Positions 47,067-54,555 of a DNA stretch of 64,000 bases are shown here, piece by piece. A program made the translations under genes and the position numbers. How positions within the stretch are numbered: the first letter of the stretch is position 1; every line of letters begins with the position of its first letter. This DNA is from a virus. The stretch lies in the IMG/VR virus record IMGVR_UViG_3300046660_000352, positions 1 through 64,000 of that record; one strand, 5' to 3'. The notes under the pieces were generated by a model that saw only the letters and a list, made by a program, of their open reading frames with translations, had not been told where the DNA came from and searched no databases.

Positions 47067-47252
47067 ATGGCGTACAGCAACGAGGTCATCGAGGCCCTGG
47101 CCTGGCTGCGCAAGGGCTGGGACGGCGACAACAGCGAGCGGGCCATCACCTCATTCGAGGCGCTGGACAACGCGGGCGTCTTCCGCGAGCTGGACGAGCA
47201 GACCGACTACACCCCGGCCGAGGAGATCCTGGCCCGGACCGAGAAGGGCTGA
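47067..47252 (+). CDS. 61-residue acidic protein
   Basis: ATG 47067; 61 codons. Acidic, with E-A-L-A-W-L-R-K-G-W-D-G-D-N and D-E-Q-T-D-Y-T-P-A-E. Compact alpha/beta look. No family recognised. Confidence 0.58.
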   Translation: MAYSNEVIEALAWLRKGWDGDNSERAITSFEALDNAGVFRELDEQTDYTPAEEILARTEKG

Positions 47253-47254
47253 TC

Positions 47255-47383
47255 GTGTGTAAGTGCAGGGCCACCACCTACCAGGGCCACATCAAGAAGG
47301 TCGAGCAGGACGGCTATCCGGCCCACGTCTACAAGGGCCACTACTGGGCCCCGACGGACGACGCAGCTACCCCCCAGCACTGA
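47255..47383 (+). CDS. 42-residue protein
   Basis: GTG 47255, two bases after the previous stop, 42 codons. Starts C-K-C-R-A-T-T-Y-Q-G-H, with H-V-Y-K-G-H-Y-W-A-P. Possibly binds metal through the Cys and His residues. Tight spacing supports it; too short for more. Confidence 0.48.
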   Translation: MCKCRATTYQGHIKKVEQDGYPAHVYKGHYWAPTDDAATPQH

Positions 47384-47414
47384 CTACCCACCCCGCATCA
47401 GGAGGAGCACCACC

Positions 47415-47765
47415 ATGAAGATCATCCCCACCAACTGGACCACCCGCCGCGAGGTCTTCGTCCCCGTCGAGGACGGTCCGACCATCCCCACCGGGGCCTA
47501 CTCGGGCCGGGCCAAGGACAAGGAGATGAAGGTCGTCCGGTTCCACCTGACCTACTGGCCGAGCAACGGCGAGTGGACGACCGCGTCCCTGCCGGTCATC
47601 GGGGTCCTGCTGAAGCAGGACGGTACGCCGGGACAGGTTGAGCACCTGACCTCCTTCTCCCTGGAGAACGACGACACCCCGCAGTGGGTGAGGGACGTCG
47701 TCGAGCACTTCCGCCCGAAGGAGCCCGCGCCGACCTCGCCGGACTCCCTGGAACTCAGCGTCTGA
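47415..47765 (+). CDS. Conserved beta-rich protein, unknown
   Basis: 116 residues, ATG with AGGAGGAG upstream (shared leader). Beta strands V-F-V-P-V-E-D-G-P-T-I, K-V-V-R-F-H-L-T-Y-W, S-L-P-V-I-G-V-L-L, then W-V-R-D-V-V-E-H-F and a Pro-rich end. No motif recognised. Short operon with the next gene. Confidence 0.62.
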   Translation: MKIIPTNWTTRREVFVPVEDGPTIPTGAYSGRAKDKEMKVVRFHLTYWPSNGEWTTASLPVIGVLLKQDGTPGQVEHLTSFSLENDDTPQWVRDVVEHFRPKEPAPTSPDSLELSV

Positions 47766-47782
47766 CCTACGAGGAGCACGTC

Positions 47783-48025
47783 ATGACCGAGCAGTCCGAA
47801 GAGCTGAAGTGCCTGGAGGACAACACGGGCGCGTGCAGCGGCCCCGTGGAGTTCCGTGACCCGCTGTCCGGCACGGGCAAGTCCTTCCCGCGCTGCGCCG
47901 CCCACTGGTCGGCACGGCTGAAGAAGCAGGAGGAGATCGTCGCCCGGTACGCGCCGTTCTCCGACGTCCCGCCGACCGGCTTCGACCCGACGTACGCGGG
48001 CGAGCGCTGGGACGAGGACTACTGA
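47783..48025 (+). CDS. Small Cys-containing protein, unknown
   Basis: 80 residues from ATG 47783 (GAGGAG upstream). Three Cys: C-L-E-D-N-T-G-A-C and R-C-A-A-H-W, maybe one zinc site with His. Basic-acidic C-terminus ending R-W-D-E-D-Y. Function unknown. Confidence 0.6.
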   Translation: MTEQSEELKCLEDNTGACSGPVEFRDPLSGTGKSFPRCAAHWSARLKKQEEIVARYAPFSDVPPTGFDPTYAGERWDEDY

Positions 48026-48036
48026 TAGCAAGCACT

Positions 48037-48078
48037 TTAAGGGGATCGCTTGACAACTGTCGAGGGGTCCCCTTAACT
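48037..48078 (+). promoter_or_regulatory. Promoter flanked by a 9-bp inverted repeat
   Basis: TTGACA (48050-48055) and TTAACT (48073-48078) with 17-base spacer. TTAAGGGGA (48037-48045) and TCCCCTTAA (48068-48076) are perfect complements around the -35; the right arm overlaps the -10. Probably an operator, or a terminator of the preceding gene. Confidence 0.8.
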
Positions 48079-48114
48079 GTTGTCTGACAACGCACCCCAC
48101 ACCAGGAGGAGCAG

Positions 48115-48357
48115 ATGGCAGGCAGTCCGTTCCGATCCGTACTGCTGGCCGAGCGCCAGGAGGCCGCCGACGAGCTGATCAGGCAGCGCGAGAAATCGCT
48201 GAAAGTCCTGGAGAGCCGCTGGCGCAAGGAGTCCAGGGCAGCCCGCCAGCGCATCCTCATGACCCGCATCCAGGCGACGCGCAACAGCCTTGTCAGTTGG
48301 CAGGACTACATTGCCCAGGGATGCCCGCGCGTTGACAACGCCACCACCCGAGTCTGA
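48115..48357 (+). CDS. Small coiled-coil protein, unknown
   Basis: 80 residues, ATG with AGGAGGAG upstream. Long amphipathic helix: L-A-E-R-Q-E-A-A-D-E-L-I-R-Q-R-E-K-S-L. Its stop is followed by AGGAGGAG and the next gene after 13 bases. May partner the 48371 protein. Function unknown. Confidence 0.6.
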   Translation: MAGSPFRSVLLAERQEAADELIRQREKSLKVLESRWRKESRAARQRILMTRIQATRNSLVSWQDYIAQGCPRVDNATTRV

Positions 48358-48370
48358 GGAGGAGCACACC

Positions 48371-49225
48371 ATGGCCACCGATGAAGAGGTCATCGAAGAG
48401 CTGCGCGCGTACATGGTCCAGCACGGCTGGAGCAGGCCCAAGGCGGAAGCGCAGTCCCGCATGTGGTTCGACTTCCTCGCCCCGCGTATCCGCCAGCAGG
48501 AACAGATGGCAGCGAAGAAGCAGCCCGTTCTCAAGCCCGGCGAGGTGCCCGTGCGCGAGCTGGTCGTCGGCGACATCATCGAGGAGCGGTACCCGAACTG
48601 GAGCCGTCGGAAGATCGTCACGAACATCACCGAGAGGTCCGCCGTCTTCCGCACTGACAACGGCCAGGACGGTCGCGCTGCGCTCACATCGAAGCGCAAG
48701 GGCAAGGTCACCGACAACCAGGTCGTCAAGGTGGGGCACTATGACCTCACCGACCAGTTGCTAGGGGAGCTGTCGCTCTGGCACTCCATGGGCGACCTCC
48801 GGCGCGCGCGGTGGAGGCGTGGACTGCTGGAGGGGCTGCCGCCGTTCTATGCGATCTTCGGGTACGCCAGCATGGAGGAGATGTCGTTCGGGGACATGGT
48901 GCGCGGTGAGACCGTCGACACGGTGACGGTTGCCGGTGGCGTACGTGTGAACGTCAAGCGGTACGACAACGAGCAGACCGTCGTGGACGGAAAGACCGTC
49001 TCCATGACGTGCTGGGGAGCCTCCGTGGTGGACCCCGAGCACGACCACGAGTTCGGGGTCCTGGGCTGGCGCTACCGGGACCAGGACACCGCACGTAAGA
49101 CCATCGACATGCTCGACCAGTCGCTCCGGGGTGGCTACAACCTGGAGATGGCCGTGCGCACGGTGTGCAATGTGGGCAACGACAACCTGCCTACGATCGA
49201 CCGGTGGAAGCAGGGGAAGGGCTGA
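48371..49225 (+). CDS. Conserved protein, unknown
   Basis: 284 residues from ATG 48371; the open frame is longer but this start has AGGAGGAG. Residues 1-50 helical (W-S-R-P-K-A-E-A-Q-S-R-M-W-F-D-F-L-A). 60-110 form an SH3/KOW-like strand set (E-R-Y-P-N-W-S-R-R-K-I-V-T-N-I). The remainder is mixed with A-I-F-G-Y-A-S-M-E-E-M and C-W-G-A-S-V-V-D-P-E-H. No motif that would give a function. Confidence 0.62.
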   Translation: MATDEEVIEELRAYMVQHGWSRPKAEAQSRMWFDFLAPRIRQQEQMAAKKQPVLKPGEVPVRELVVGDIIEERYPNWSRRKIVTNITERSAVFRTDNGQDGRAALTSKRKGKVTDNQVVKVGHYDLTDQLLGELSLWHSMGDLRRARWRRGLLEGLPPFYAIFGYASMEEMSFGDMVRGETVDTVTVAGGVRVNVKRYDNEQTVVDGKTVSMTCWGASVVDPEHDHEFGVLGWRYRDQDTARKTIDMLDQSLRGGYNLEMAVRTVCNVGNDNLPTIDRWKQGKG

Positions 49226-49229
49226 CGCT

Positions 49230-49442
49230 GTGGAGAACTTCAAGGTCCTGTGGACCGACACCAACGGACACGCGCACGTATCTGTCGTGAGCTACGACAA
49301 GACCAGCGCCGACCGCCGGGCCGAGGAGCTGCGGGCCGACATGACCAACGTCTCGGTCGTCCCCGTCTTCCCGCCCAACTGGACGTTCGAGCAGCAGCCC
49401 AAGGGGCGCATCGTCCAGCGCAGGCACACCGCAGTCAAGTAA
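49230..49442 (+). CDS. Small protein, unknown
   Basis: 70 residues from GTG 49230. Beta-alpha-beta: F-K-V-L-W-T-D-T-N-G-H-A-H-V-S, R-R-A-E-E-L-R-A-D-M, V-S-V-V-P-V-F-P. Basic C-terminus. Precedes the TTGACA promoter. Not recognised. Confidence 0.6.
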   Translation: MENFKVLWTDTNGHAHVSVVSYDKTSADRRAEELRADMTNVSVVPVFPPNWTFEQQPKGRIVQRRHTAVK

Positions 49443-49456
49443 GTTCCTGAGACTAC

Positions 49457-49486
49457 TTGACAACGCGTAACGATGACGACTAGCTT
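49457..49486 (+). promoter_or_regulatory. Sigma-70/HrdB-type promoter
   Basis: TTGACA (49457-49462), 18-base spacer, TAGCTT (49481-49486). Followed by CGTCCTGTCACC, which recurs after other early promoters of this region. Confidence 0.78.
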
Positions 49487-49527
49487 CGTCCTGTCACCAA
49501 CCACCCCGCCCGAATAAGGAGCGAAGG

Positions 49528-49935
49528 ATGAGCGAGCCGACGTTCAACGTCACCCTCACCCGCGCACAGGTCGTCGCCCTGCTGGTCGACGGGAACGCGC
49601 AGAAGTTCCCCACCCTGGACAGCTCAGACGCCACGGTTGGCTTCTTCGCCGACCTCAAGACCTGGTACCTGGACAACAGCACCGACAAGGCCACGTCCTT
49701 CTGGGCGCAGATCAAGGACAGCCACGAGGGCGCCGGATGGCGCACGGTCGGTACCTCCGACAAGAGCGGCCACGACGCGGCATGGGGAGCCCTCACCGAC
49801 GACATGCAGCGCCGTCACCTCCGCTACGGCGAGCTGGCCGCGCACATCGCCGACATGGAGAACGGCGACGTTCTGTCGGCCGAGGACGGCACCGAGTACC
49901 GCATCCTCAAGCCCGGTCAGGAGATCACCCGGTGA
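49528..49935 (+). CDS. Small conserved protein, unknown
   Basis: 135 residues, ATG with TAAGGAGCG upstream. Helical, with Q-V-V-A-L-L-V-D-G-N-A-Q-K-F, A-D-L-K-T-W-Y-L-D and R-Y-G-E-L-A-A-H-I-A-D-M. Ends with beta E-Y-R-I-L-K-P-G. No family recognised. Confidence 0.62.
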   Translation: MSEPTFNVTLTRAQVVALLVDGNAQKFPTLDSSDATVGFFADLKTWYLDNSTDKATSFWAQIKDSHEGAGWRTVGTSDKSGHDAAWGALTDDMQRRHLRYGELAAHIADMENGDVLSAEDGTEYRILKPGQEITR

Positions 49936-50393
49936 GCACGCCCCCCTTGGTCTGCAAGACCTGCAAGCGTCCCCTTGAGCGCCACATCGAAGCGGGTACG
50001 GGGGAGGAATCCTGGCGGCATCACGAACAGGATTCCCTCTCCGGCCACAAGCCAATTCCCGTGGAACCCGAGGACGGAAAAGTCCACGGGCGCTGCGACT
50101 TCTGCAACCTGGATCTCGGGGCGGAAAAGTTCGTCCTGCCGGTGGCGGATTTCGTGGCGGGACGGCACCCGGTCAGCGGCAAGATGCAGGGCTACGAGGG
50201 CGACTGGATGGCCTGCGGAAACTGCGCCCTACTGATCGACACCAACCAGTGGTCGGCGCTGCTGCGCAGGGTCCAGCACTACTGGGAGCAGGACCATGGG
50301 ATGGCTGCCCCGCCGGACAAGAAGACCGGCTGGGCCCACCTGTACCGGCTGCTGCGGCGCAACATCATCGGAGCGCTCCGCCCGGCCGAGTAG
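49932..50393 (+). CDS. Zinc-binding protein with three C-x2-C pairs
   Basis: 153 residues from GTG 49932 (GTGA junction). Cys pairs: C-K-T-C at 8-11, C-D-F-C near 55-58, and C-G-N-C near 97-100. Zinc ribbons are likely. The C-terminal 45 residues are basic and helical. Probably nucleic-acid-binding. Ends just before a strong terminator. Confidence 0.65.
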   Translation: MSTPPLVCKTCKRPLERHIEAGTGEESWRHHEQDSLSGHKPIPVEPEDGKVHGRCDFCNLDLGAEKFVLPVADFVAGRHPVSGKMQGYEGDWMACGNCALLIDTNQWSALLRRVQHYWEQDHGMAAPPDKKTGWAHLYRLLRRNIIGALRPAE

Positions 50394-50406
50394 TCCCGGA
50401 CATGAC

Positions 50407-50450
50407 GAAGGCCCCCACCGAATCGAGCTGGCCGGTGGGGGCCTTCGGCG
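50407..50450 (+). terminator. Terminator
   Basis: GAAGGCCCCCACCG (50407-50420) with CGGTGGGGGCCTTC (50433-50446), 14-base perfect stem. The hairpin at 52252 is nearly the same, so they are a repeated terminator. Confidence 0.85.
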
Positions 50451-50487
50451 TCCATGAGAACACGCGCAAGCCGCTGAGGCAAACGGG

Positions 50488-50516
50488 TAGACAACGGCTT
50501 CCGGAAGCCGTAATGT
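50488..50516 (+). promoter_or_regulatory. Promoter with palindromic operator in the spacer
   Basis: TAGACA (50488-50493), 17-base spacer, TAATGT (50511-50516). The spacer plus one base is the perfect 18-base palindrome ACGGCTTCCGGAAGCCGT (50494-50511), two facing operator halves with a 2-base gap. Drives the gene at 50556. Confidence 0.85.
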
Positions 50517-50555
50517 CATGCACGTCAACAACCCGCCCCGCATCAGGAGGCCCGC

Positions 50556-52235
50556 ATGTCCGCGCGAATCGACAGCTACCAGCTCGCCACCACCCTCGCG
50601 AAGATCGAGAAGATCAACGAGCGCGCGGCCAAAAAGGGCCTGTCCGGCCGCCTGGACCTGGACGTGACCGAGGTCGAGGTGAAGACCAAGGACGACCTGG
50701 GCTTCGAGGTCGTCGAGATCCTGTACGACGTCTTCTTCACGGGCGAGGCGCCCAAGCACGACGGCTGGGTGTTCCTCGCGACCCTGGACTGGGACCCGAA
50801 CGCGGGCCTGATCGTGCGCACCGCTCCCGGAGTCCACTCCGTCGACCGCGAGGGCCTGCGCGAGGGTGCATGCGACCACTGCAACAAGGACCGCATGCGC
50901 CGCGAGACCTTCCTCGTCAAGCACGAGGAGACCGGCGAGGAGAAGCAGATCGGGCGCTCCTGCATCAAGGACTTCCTCGGCTGGGACACCACCGTCGCCT
51001 GGCCCACCAGCCCCGCCGACGACGACGAGGAGAAGGAGTTCTACGGCATGGGCGGCGGGGACCGCGACGTGTCCACCGAGACCGTCCTGGCCTACGCCTG
51101 GGCCTGCGTCAAGGCGTTCGGCTTCGTCCGCAGCCAGGACTACCACGCCACCCCCACCGTGCACCTCGTGCGCAACGCGATCAGCCCCTCCCGCTCCCGG
51201 CGTGACAAGGAGTTCGCCGAGAAGATGGCGCCGCTGGCCGGGGAGGCCAAGGGCAAGGCCGCCGAGATCCGCGCGTTCATCCTGTCCGGTGACTTCTCCG
51301 GCACCTCGGAGTACGTCACCAACCTGAAGGCCATCGCGGGCGCCAAGATGGTCTCCTCGCGCAACTTCGGCATCCTCGTCTCCGCCCCGCAGGCCTGGGC
51401 CCGCTTCAACGAGCAGACCCTCATCCGCAAGCAGCGCGAGGGCAAGCCGTCGGAGTGGATCGGCACCGCGCCCGACAAGGCCGCCGGGGTCAAGGGCTCG
51501 CGTATCACCTTCACCGGCATCGTGGAGTCCATCCGCTACATCGACGGCTTCTATAGCTCGACCACCCTCTACCAGGTGCGCGCCGAGGACTCCGGCGTCG
51601 TCGTGAAGTGGTTCGCGTCCACCAACGCGCTCGGCGAGGACACGGGCGTGCGCGTCACCCTCCGGGGCACCGTCAAGGAGCACGACGACTACAAGGGCAA
51701 CAAGGCCACCGTCCTTACCCGCTGCACCCTGGTCGAGGACAACGTCACCGAGCCCAAGCCGTATGAGATCGACGCCCCCGCCAAGAAGCGCACCCCGCGC
51801 AAGAAGGCCGCTGCTGCGCCCGCTCCGGCCCCCGTCGAGGAGGCCCCGGCCCCCGCGCCCGTAGTCGAGGAGATCGCCCCGGAAATCGCCGAGGAGACCC
51901 CGCAGGAAACCACATCGGATTCTGTCGCGGACACCACCGCGAACGACGACCAGAATCGCCTGGCGTACTACGCGGGCGGCGCGGACGGGTTCGTCCGCTC
52001 GATCGCCGACAACGCCGAGGAGGAATCCAACTTCCGAGCCCGGATGGATTCCCGTCAGATGTGGGTCCGGCTCGGTGAGGACGTCGAGCTGATGTCCATG
52101 GCGGATGCCTTCGACCTGATGGCCCAGGCATACGCCGAGGGCGCCGAGTGGGTCGACGGGGTCGGCATCGACGCCGCCAACTGGGGCGGGCTGCTGCTGG
52201 CCATCGGCCAGGCCGCCGAGGCCGCCACCGTCTGA
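50556..52235 (+). CDS. OB-fold/zinc protein, unknown
   Basis: 559 residues. N-terminal domain (1-100) resembles a beta-rich module; C-D-H-C-N-K-D-R near 107-114 with a later R-S-C-I-K-D-F-L suggests a zinc site, seen in actinobacterial plasmid and phage proteins. Residues 305-385 (G-S-R-I-T-F-T-G-I-V-E, V-R-V-T-L-R-G-T-V-K-E-H, Y-K-G-N-K-A-T-V-L) read as an OB-fold that could bind ssDNA or RNA. An Ala/Pro/Glu linker leads to a C-terminal helical domain. Single-gene transcription unit. Function unknown. Confidence 0.7.
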   Translation: MSARIDSYQLATTLAKIEKINERAAKKGLSGRLDLDVTEVEVKTKDDLGFEVVEILYDVFFTGEAPKHDGWVFLATLDWDPNAGLIVRTAPGVHSVDREGLREGACDHCNKDRMRRETFLVKHEETGEEKQIGRSCIKDFLGWDTTVAWPTSPADDDEEKEFYGMGGGDRDVSTETVLAYAWACVKAFGFVRSQDYHATPTVHLVRNAISPSRSRRDKEFAEKMAPLAGEAKGKAAEIRAFILSGDFSGTSEYVTNLKAIAGAKMVSSRNFGILVSAPQAWARFNEQTLIRKQREGKPSEWIGTAPDKAAGVKGSRITFTGIVESIRYIDGFYSSTTLYQVRAEDSGVVVKWFASTNALGEDTGVRVTLRGTVKEHDDYKGNKATVLTRCTLVEDNVTEPKPYEIDAPAKKRTPRKKAAAAPAPAPVEEAPAPAPVVEEIAPEIAEETPQETTSDSVADTTANDDQNRLAYYAGGADGFVRSIADNAEEESNFRARMDSRQMWVRLGEDVELMSMADAFDLMAQAYAEGAEWVDGVGIDAANWGGLLLAIGQAAEAATV

Positions 52236-52251
52236 CCCCGGGCATGCAAAA

Positions 52252-52290
52252 GGCCCCCACCGCGTCCCGCTGGCCGGTGGGGGCCCTGTT
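52252..52290 (+). terminator. Terminator
   Basis: GGCCCCCACCG (52252-52262) with CGGTGGGGGCC (52275-52285), followed by CTGTTG. Close copy of the terminator at 50407. Confidence 0.82.
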
Positions 52291-52375
52291 GTGTCCGGCC
52301 CCCAGGAGAACACGCCCCCGCCCGGCCGCTGATCACAGCTTCATAACGCCTTGTAAATCCATGTGCTCAAAGGGC

Positions 52376-52404
52376 TTGACAAGGGGTTCCCCCTACGGAA
52401 AAGT
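52376..52404 (+). promoter_or_regulatory. Promoter with weak -10
   Basis: GGCTTGACAAG carries a consensus -35 TTGACA (52376-52381). AAAAGT (52399-52404) lies 17 bases on but is a weak -10. The spacer has AGGGG-TT-CCCCCT, a possible operator. Confidence 0.55.
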
Positions 52405-52442
52405 CAGCGCTCCCAACACACCCGCACGAAGGAGCAGACGAC

Positions 52443-53396
52443 ATGAGCCGCACGATCACCCGCCCCCAGGGAATCGCCCTCCGCAACGCCGACTGGCTGC
52501 CGGAAGAGCTGCTGACGCCTAACGACGCGCTGCGCTCCCGCTACGTGGTCAGCGCCCGCACCAACACCTGTGCCGCCCTGGTCCGCCTGGGCCTGGCCGA
52601 GGAGCTGAACGGGCAGTACGTACTCACCCGCGCCGGGGAGACCGTCCGCGCCATCACTGATCTGCCCGCGTACCTGCCCCGCCTGGACACGGTCGCCAAC
52701 ATCGTTGCCGCTGCGGCCGAGGAAGACACCATGGCGGCCGAGGAGCAGGCGCGGCCGAGCGACGGCACGTACTACCCGGCCGAGGCTGGCGCGCGTGGCT
52801 GGCGTGACGCTGTGCCGCTGTGGTTGGACGGCCGCCGGGTCTCCGCCATCGTCGAGAATGACGGGCAGGACCTTTACGTCTTCCTCGGTACCGAGACCAT
52901 TTACGACGGCGACATGCCCACGGGCATCACGGGTGACGGCGACGTGAGCACCTGGGTTCGCCAGTACGCCACCGGGTACGTGTGGGCCGCTGAGTACCGC
53001 ACGCTGTGGAGCTACCGCAACCACGCCGGGTACGTCGTGGGCCCGTACTCCGACGCGGAGTTCGCCGCCACCGGCAAGAGCGCCGAAGCGTACTGCCGGG
53101 GCATCGTCGACACGGTCGGCGCCGGTGAGGTGATCCGTACGGACCGCACCCCGGAGCACTTCGACACGGTCGGCCGCAACTGGACCGACGTGCGCACCGT
53201 CGTGCACGCCGTCGGCCGCTTCGCCGAGGAGGCCCCCCAGGAGCCGCAGGAGGACGCCCCCGCGCCCGTCTCCGGCCTTCCCCTGCCCATCGTGACCACG
53301 GATGAGCTGCTGTCCCTGCTGGGCCCGCTCACGGACGCGGAGCGGCTGGCCGTCGACCTGGCCGAACTGGACGCCCCCACCGACCCCACCGCCTAG
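52443..53396 (+). CDS. Winged-helix-like N-terminal protein, unknown
   Basis: 317 residues, ATG 52443 with AAGGAG upstream. Residues 15-75 look like a winged helix (N-T-C-A-A-L-V-R-L-G-L-A-E-E-L, G-Q-Y-V-L-T-R-A-G-E). Residues 100-235 are mixed with many Tyr and Trp; C-terminus is Pro/Ala/Glu-rich and ends with a Leu-rich helix. DNA-binding is possible but unproven. Monocistronic. Confidence 0.62.
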   Translation: MSRTITRPQGIALRNADWLPEELLTPNDALRSRYVVSARTNTCAALVRLGLAEELNGQYVLTRAGETVRAITDLPAYLPRLDTVANIVAAAAEEDTMAAEEQARPSDGTYYPAEAGARGWRDAVPLWLDGRRVSAIVENDGQDLYVFLGTETIYDGDMPTGITGDGDVSTWVRQYATGYVWAAEYRTLWSYRNHAGYVVGPYSDAEFAATGKSAEAYCRGIVDTVGAGEVIRTDRTPEHFDTVGRNWTDVRTVVHAVGRFAEEAPQEPQEDAPAPVSGLPLPIVTTDELLSLLGPLTDAERLAVDLAELDAPTDPTA

Positions 53397-53426
53397 GTCA
53401 CATCTCTATAAAGACTTGTCCAGCGA

Positions 53427-53466
53427 TCCCCGAAACTGGCTTTACAAGCCGTAATCGGGGTACGTT
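53427..53466 (+). promoter_or_regulatory. Operator and promoter inside a nested hairpin
   Basis: AAGCCGTAAT (53446-53455) is one half of GGCTT-TAC-AAGCC, nested in CCCCGA/TCGGGG. TACGTT (53461-53466) may be a -10; -35 is poor (TGGCTT at 18 bases). Ends the previous gene and starts the next. Confidence 0.55.
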
Positions 53467-53512
53467 GGCAACACAACAACACACACCAACCGCCCCGCAA
53501 CAGGAGGCCGCA

Positions 53513-54256
53513 ATGCGCACCGCCAACATCCCCGCCCTGACCGTCTCGCCCATCCGCGCCATCGTCGAGGGCTCGCGCAACTTCTGCGCCAAGGCCGGAC
53601 TGTCCACCCGCGACCACTGGGACTACTCCCGCGTGATCGTCGCCCCGTCGGCCGTCGAGAAGATCGCCGACGCGTACGCCGCTCTCCCGTTCATCGACAA
53701 CGCCGCCCCGGCTGCGTGGCGCGCCATGGCCGAGGGGGTCAAGCGTCAGTACGAGTTCATGACCGCCCCCGCGTCGCGCGGTGGCCTGGGCATCGCCGTG
53801 AGCGTCGAGGACGCCGACCCGTACGACATGGACAAGCAGGGCACCCGCGCGTTCTTCGAGGACGTCCGCAACGGCCGGATGCGCATCCTGTCGACGGCCG
53901 CCACGGGTGGTCACTTCTTCTTCGACGACGACACGAACGACCAGTTCCGCGCCGTACACGACGTGTTCGGCCACTGCGGCACCGGGCGCGGCGTCGACCG
54001 CCACGGGGAGGAAGCGGCCTTCCGTAAGCACTCCCTGATGTTCTCCCCGCTCGCCCGTAAGGCGCTGGCCACGGAGACCCGCGCGCAGAATCACGCGATG
54101 ATCGCGGCCGGTGGCGTCTTCCAGACGCAGAAGGTCGCCGTTATGCCGCACTGGGCGCGGCAGTTCGAAGCCGTCCGCCCGTCCTCCCTCGCGGAGTACC
54201 GCGCCACGTTCAAGCAGGCGCAGAAGATGCACGCCGCGCAGGGCCTCGCCGAGTAG
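53513..54256 (+). CDS. Conserved V-H-D-V-F-G-H protein, possible metalloenzyme
   Basis: 247 residues from ATG 53513 with AACAGGAGG upstream. A central region at about 140-200 has F-R-A-V-H-D-V-F-G-H-C-G-T-G-R, then R-H-G-E-E-A-A-F and T-E-T-R-A-Q-N. The His, Asp and Glu residues in order look like a metal site. The N-terminus has P-x-x-F-C-A-K-A. The pattern is clearly conserved-looking but I cannot name its enzyme. It may be an early-gene hydrolase or hydroxylase. Confidence 0.62.
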   Translation: MRTANIPALTVSPIRAIVEGSRNFCAKAGLSTRDHWDYSRVIVAPSAVEKIADAYAALPFIDNAAPAAWRAMAEGVKRQYEFMTAPASRGGLGIAVSVEDADPYDMDKQGTRAFFEDVRNGRMRILSTAATGGHFFFDDDTNDQFRAVHDVFGHCGTGRGVDRHGEEAAFRKHSLMFSPLARKALATETRAQNHAMIAAGGVFQTQKVAVMPHWARQFEAVRPSSLAEYRATFKQAQKMHAAQGLAE

Positions 54257-54273
54257 CACCCGCCCCACACCAC

Positions 54274-54300
54274 GGGGGCCGGGGAAACGCTCCGGCCCCC
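54274..54300 (+). terminator. GC-rich hairpin terminator
   Basis: GGGGGCCGG (54274-54282) with CCGGCCCCC (54292-54300), loop of 9; short T-run absent. Confidence 0.6.
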
Positions 54301-54328
54301 TCCCACCACCGCCCAGGGAGGGCACACC

Positions 54329-54502
54329 ATGAACGTCTACAAGATCAATTCCGGTCACTGGGGCTGGCTGCATGCGGCTGAGATCAAAGTGGAGGGCCCG
54401 TTCCTGCGCCTGCTCGACGTCACCCGCGACGACAAGCCGTTCTATCCCGAGTGCATGATCCCCGTCGCTGACGCGAAGCTGATCATCCCGCCGACCGTCT
54501 GA
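54329..54502 (+). CDS. 57-residue protein, unknown
   Basis: ATG 54329 with GGGAGGG upstream; 57 codons; TGA at 54500. Beta-rich with W-G-W-L-H-A-A-E-I-K-V and F-Y-P-E-C-M-I-P-V. Spacing of 53 bases to the next gene, in which the shared leader lies. Looks like a real small gene; no family recognised. Confidence 0.6.
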   Translation: MNVYKINSGHWGWLHAAEIKVEGPFLRLLDVTRDDKPFYPECMIPVADAKLIIPPTV

Positions 54503-54555
54503 GCAACCGCCCCACCGCACCCCCCAACACCCGCCCCACATCAGGAGGTAACCCC

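Larger units (their letters stand above)
43003..54555 (+). promoter_or_regulatory. Repeated early-gene leader CAACCGCCCCGCAACAGGAGG
   Basis: Versions precede the genes at 43025, 43981, 45190, 45583, 47415, 48115, 49528, 50556, 53513 and 54556. The common part is a C-rich stretch and then CAGGAGG, often preceded by CTGTCA near the transcription start. It is probably a shared ribosome-binding leader, similar in idea to start-associated sequences of some mycobacteriophages. Confidence 0.7.
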
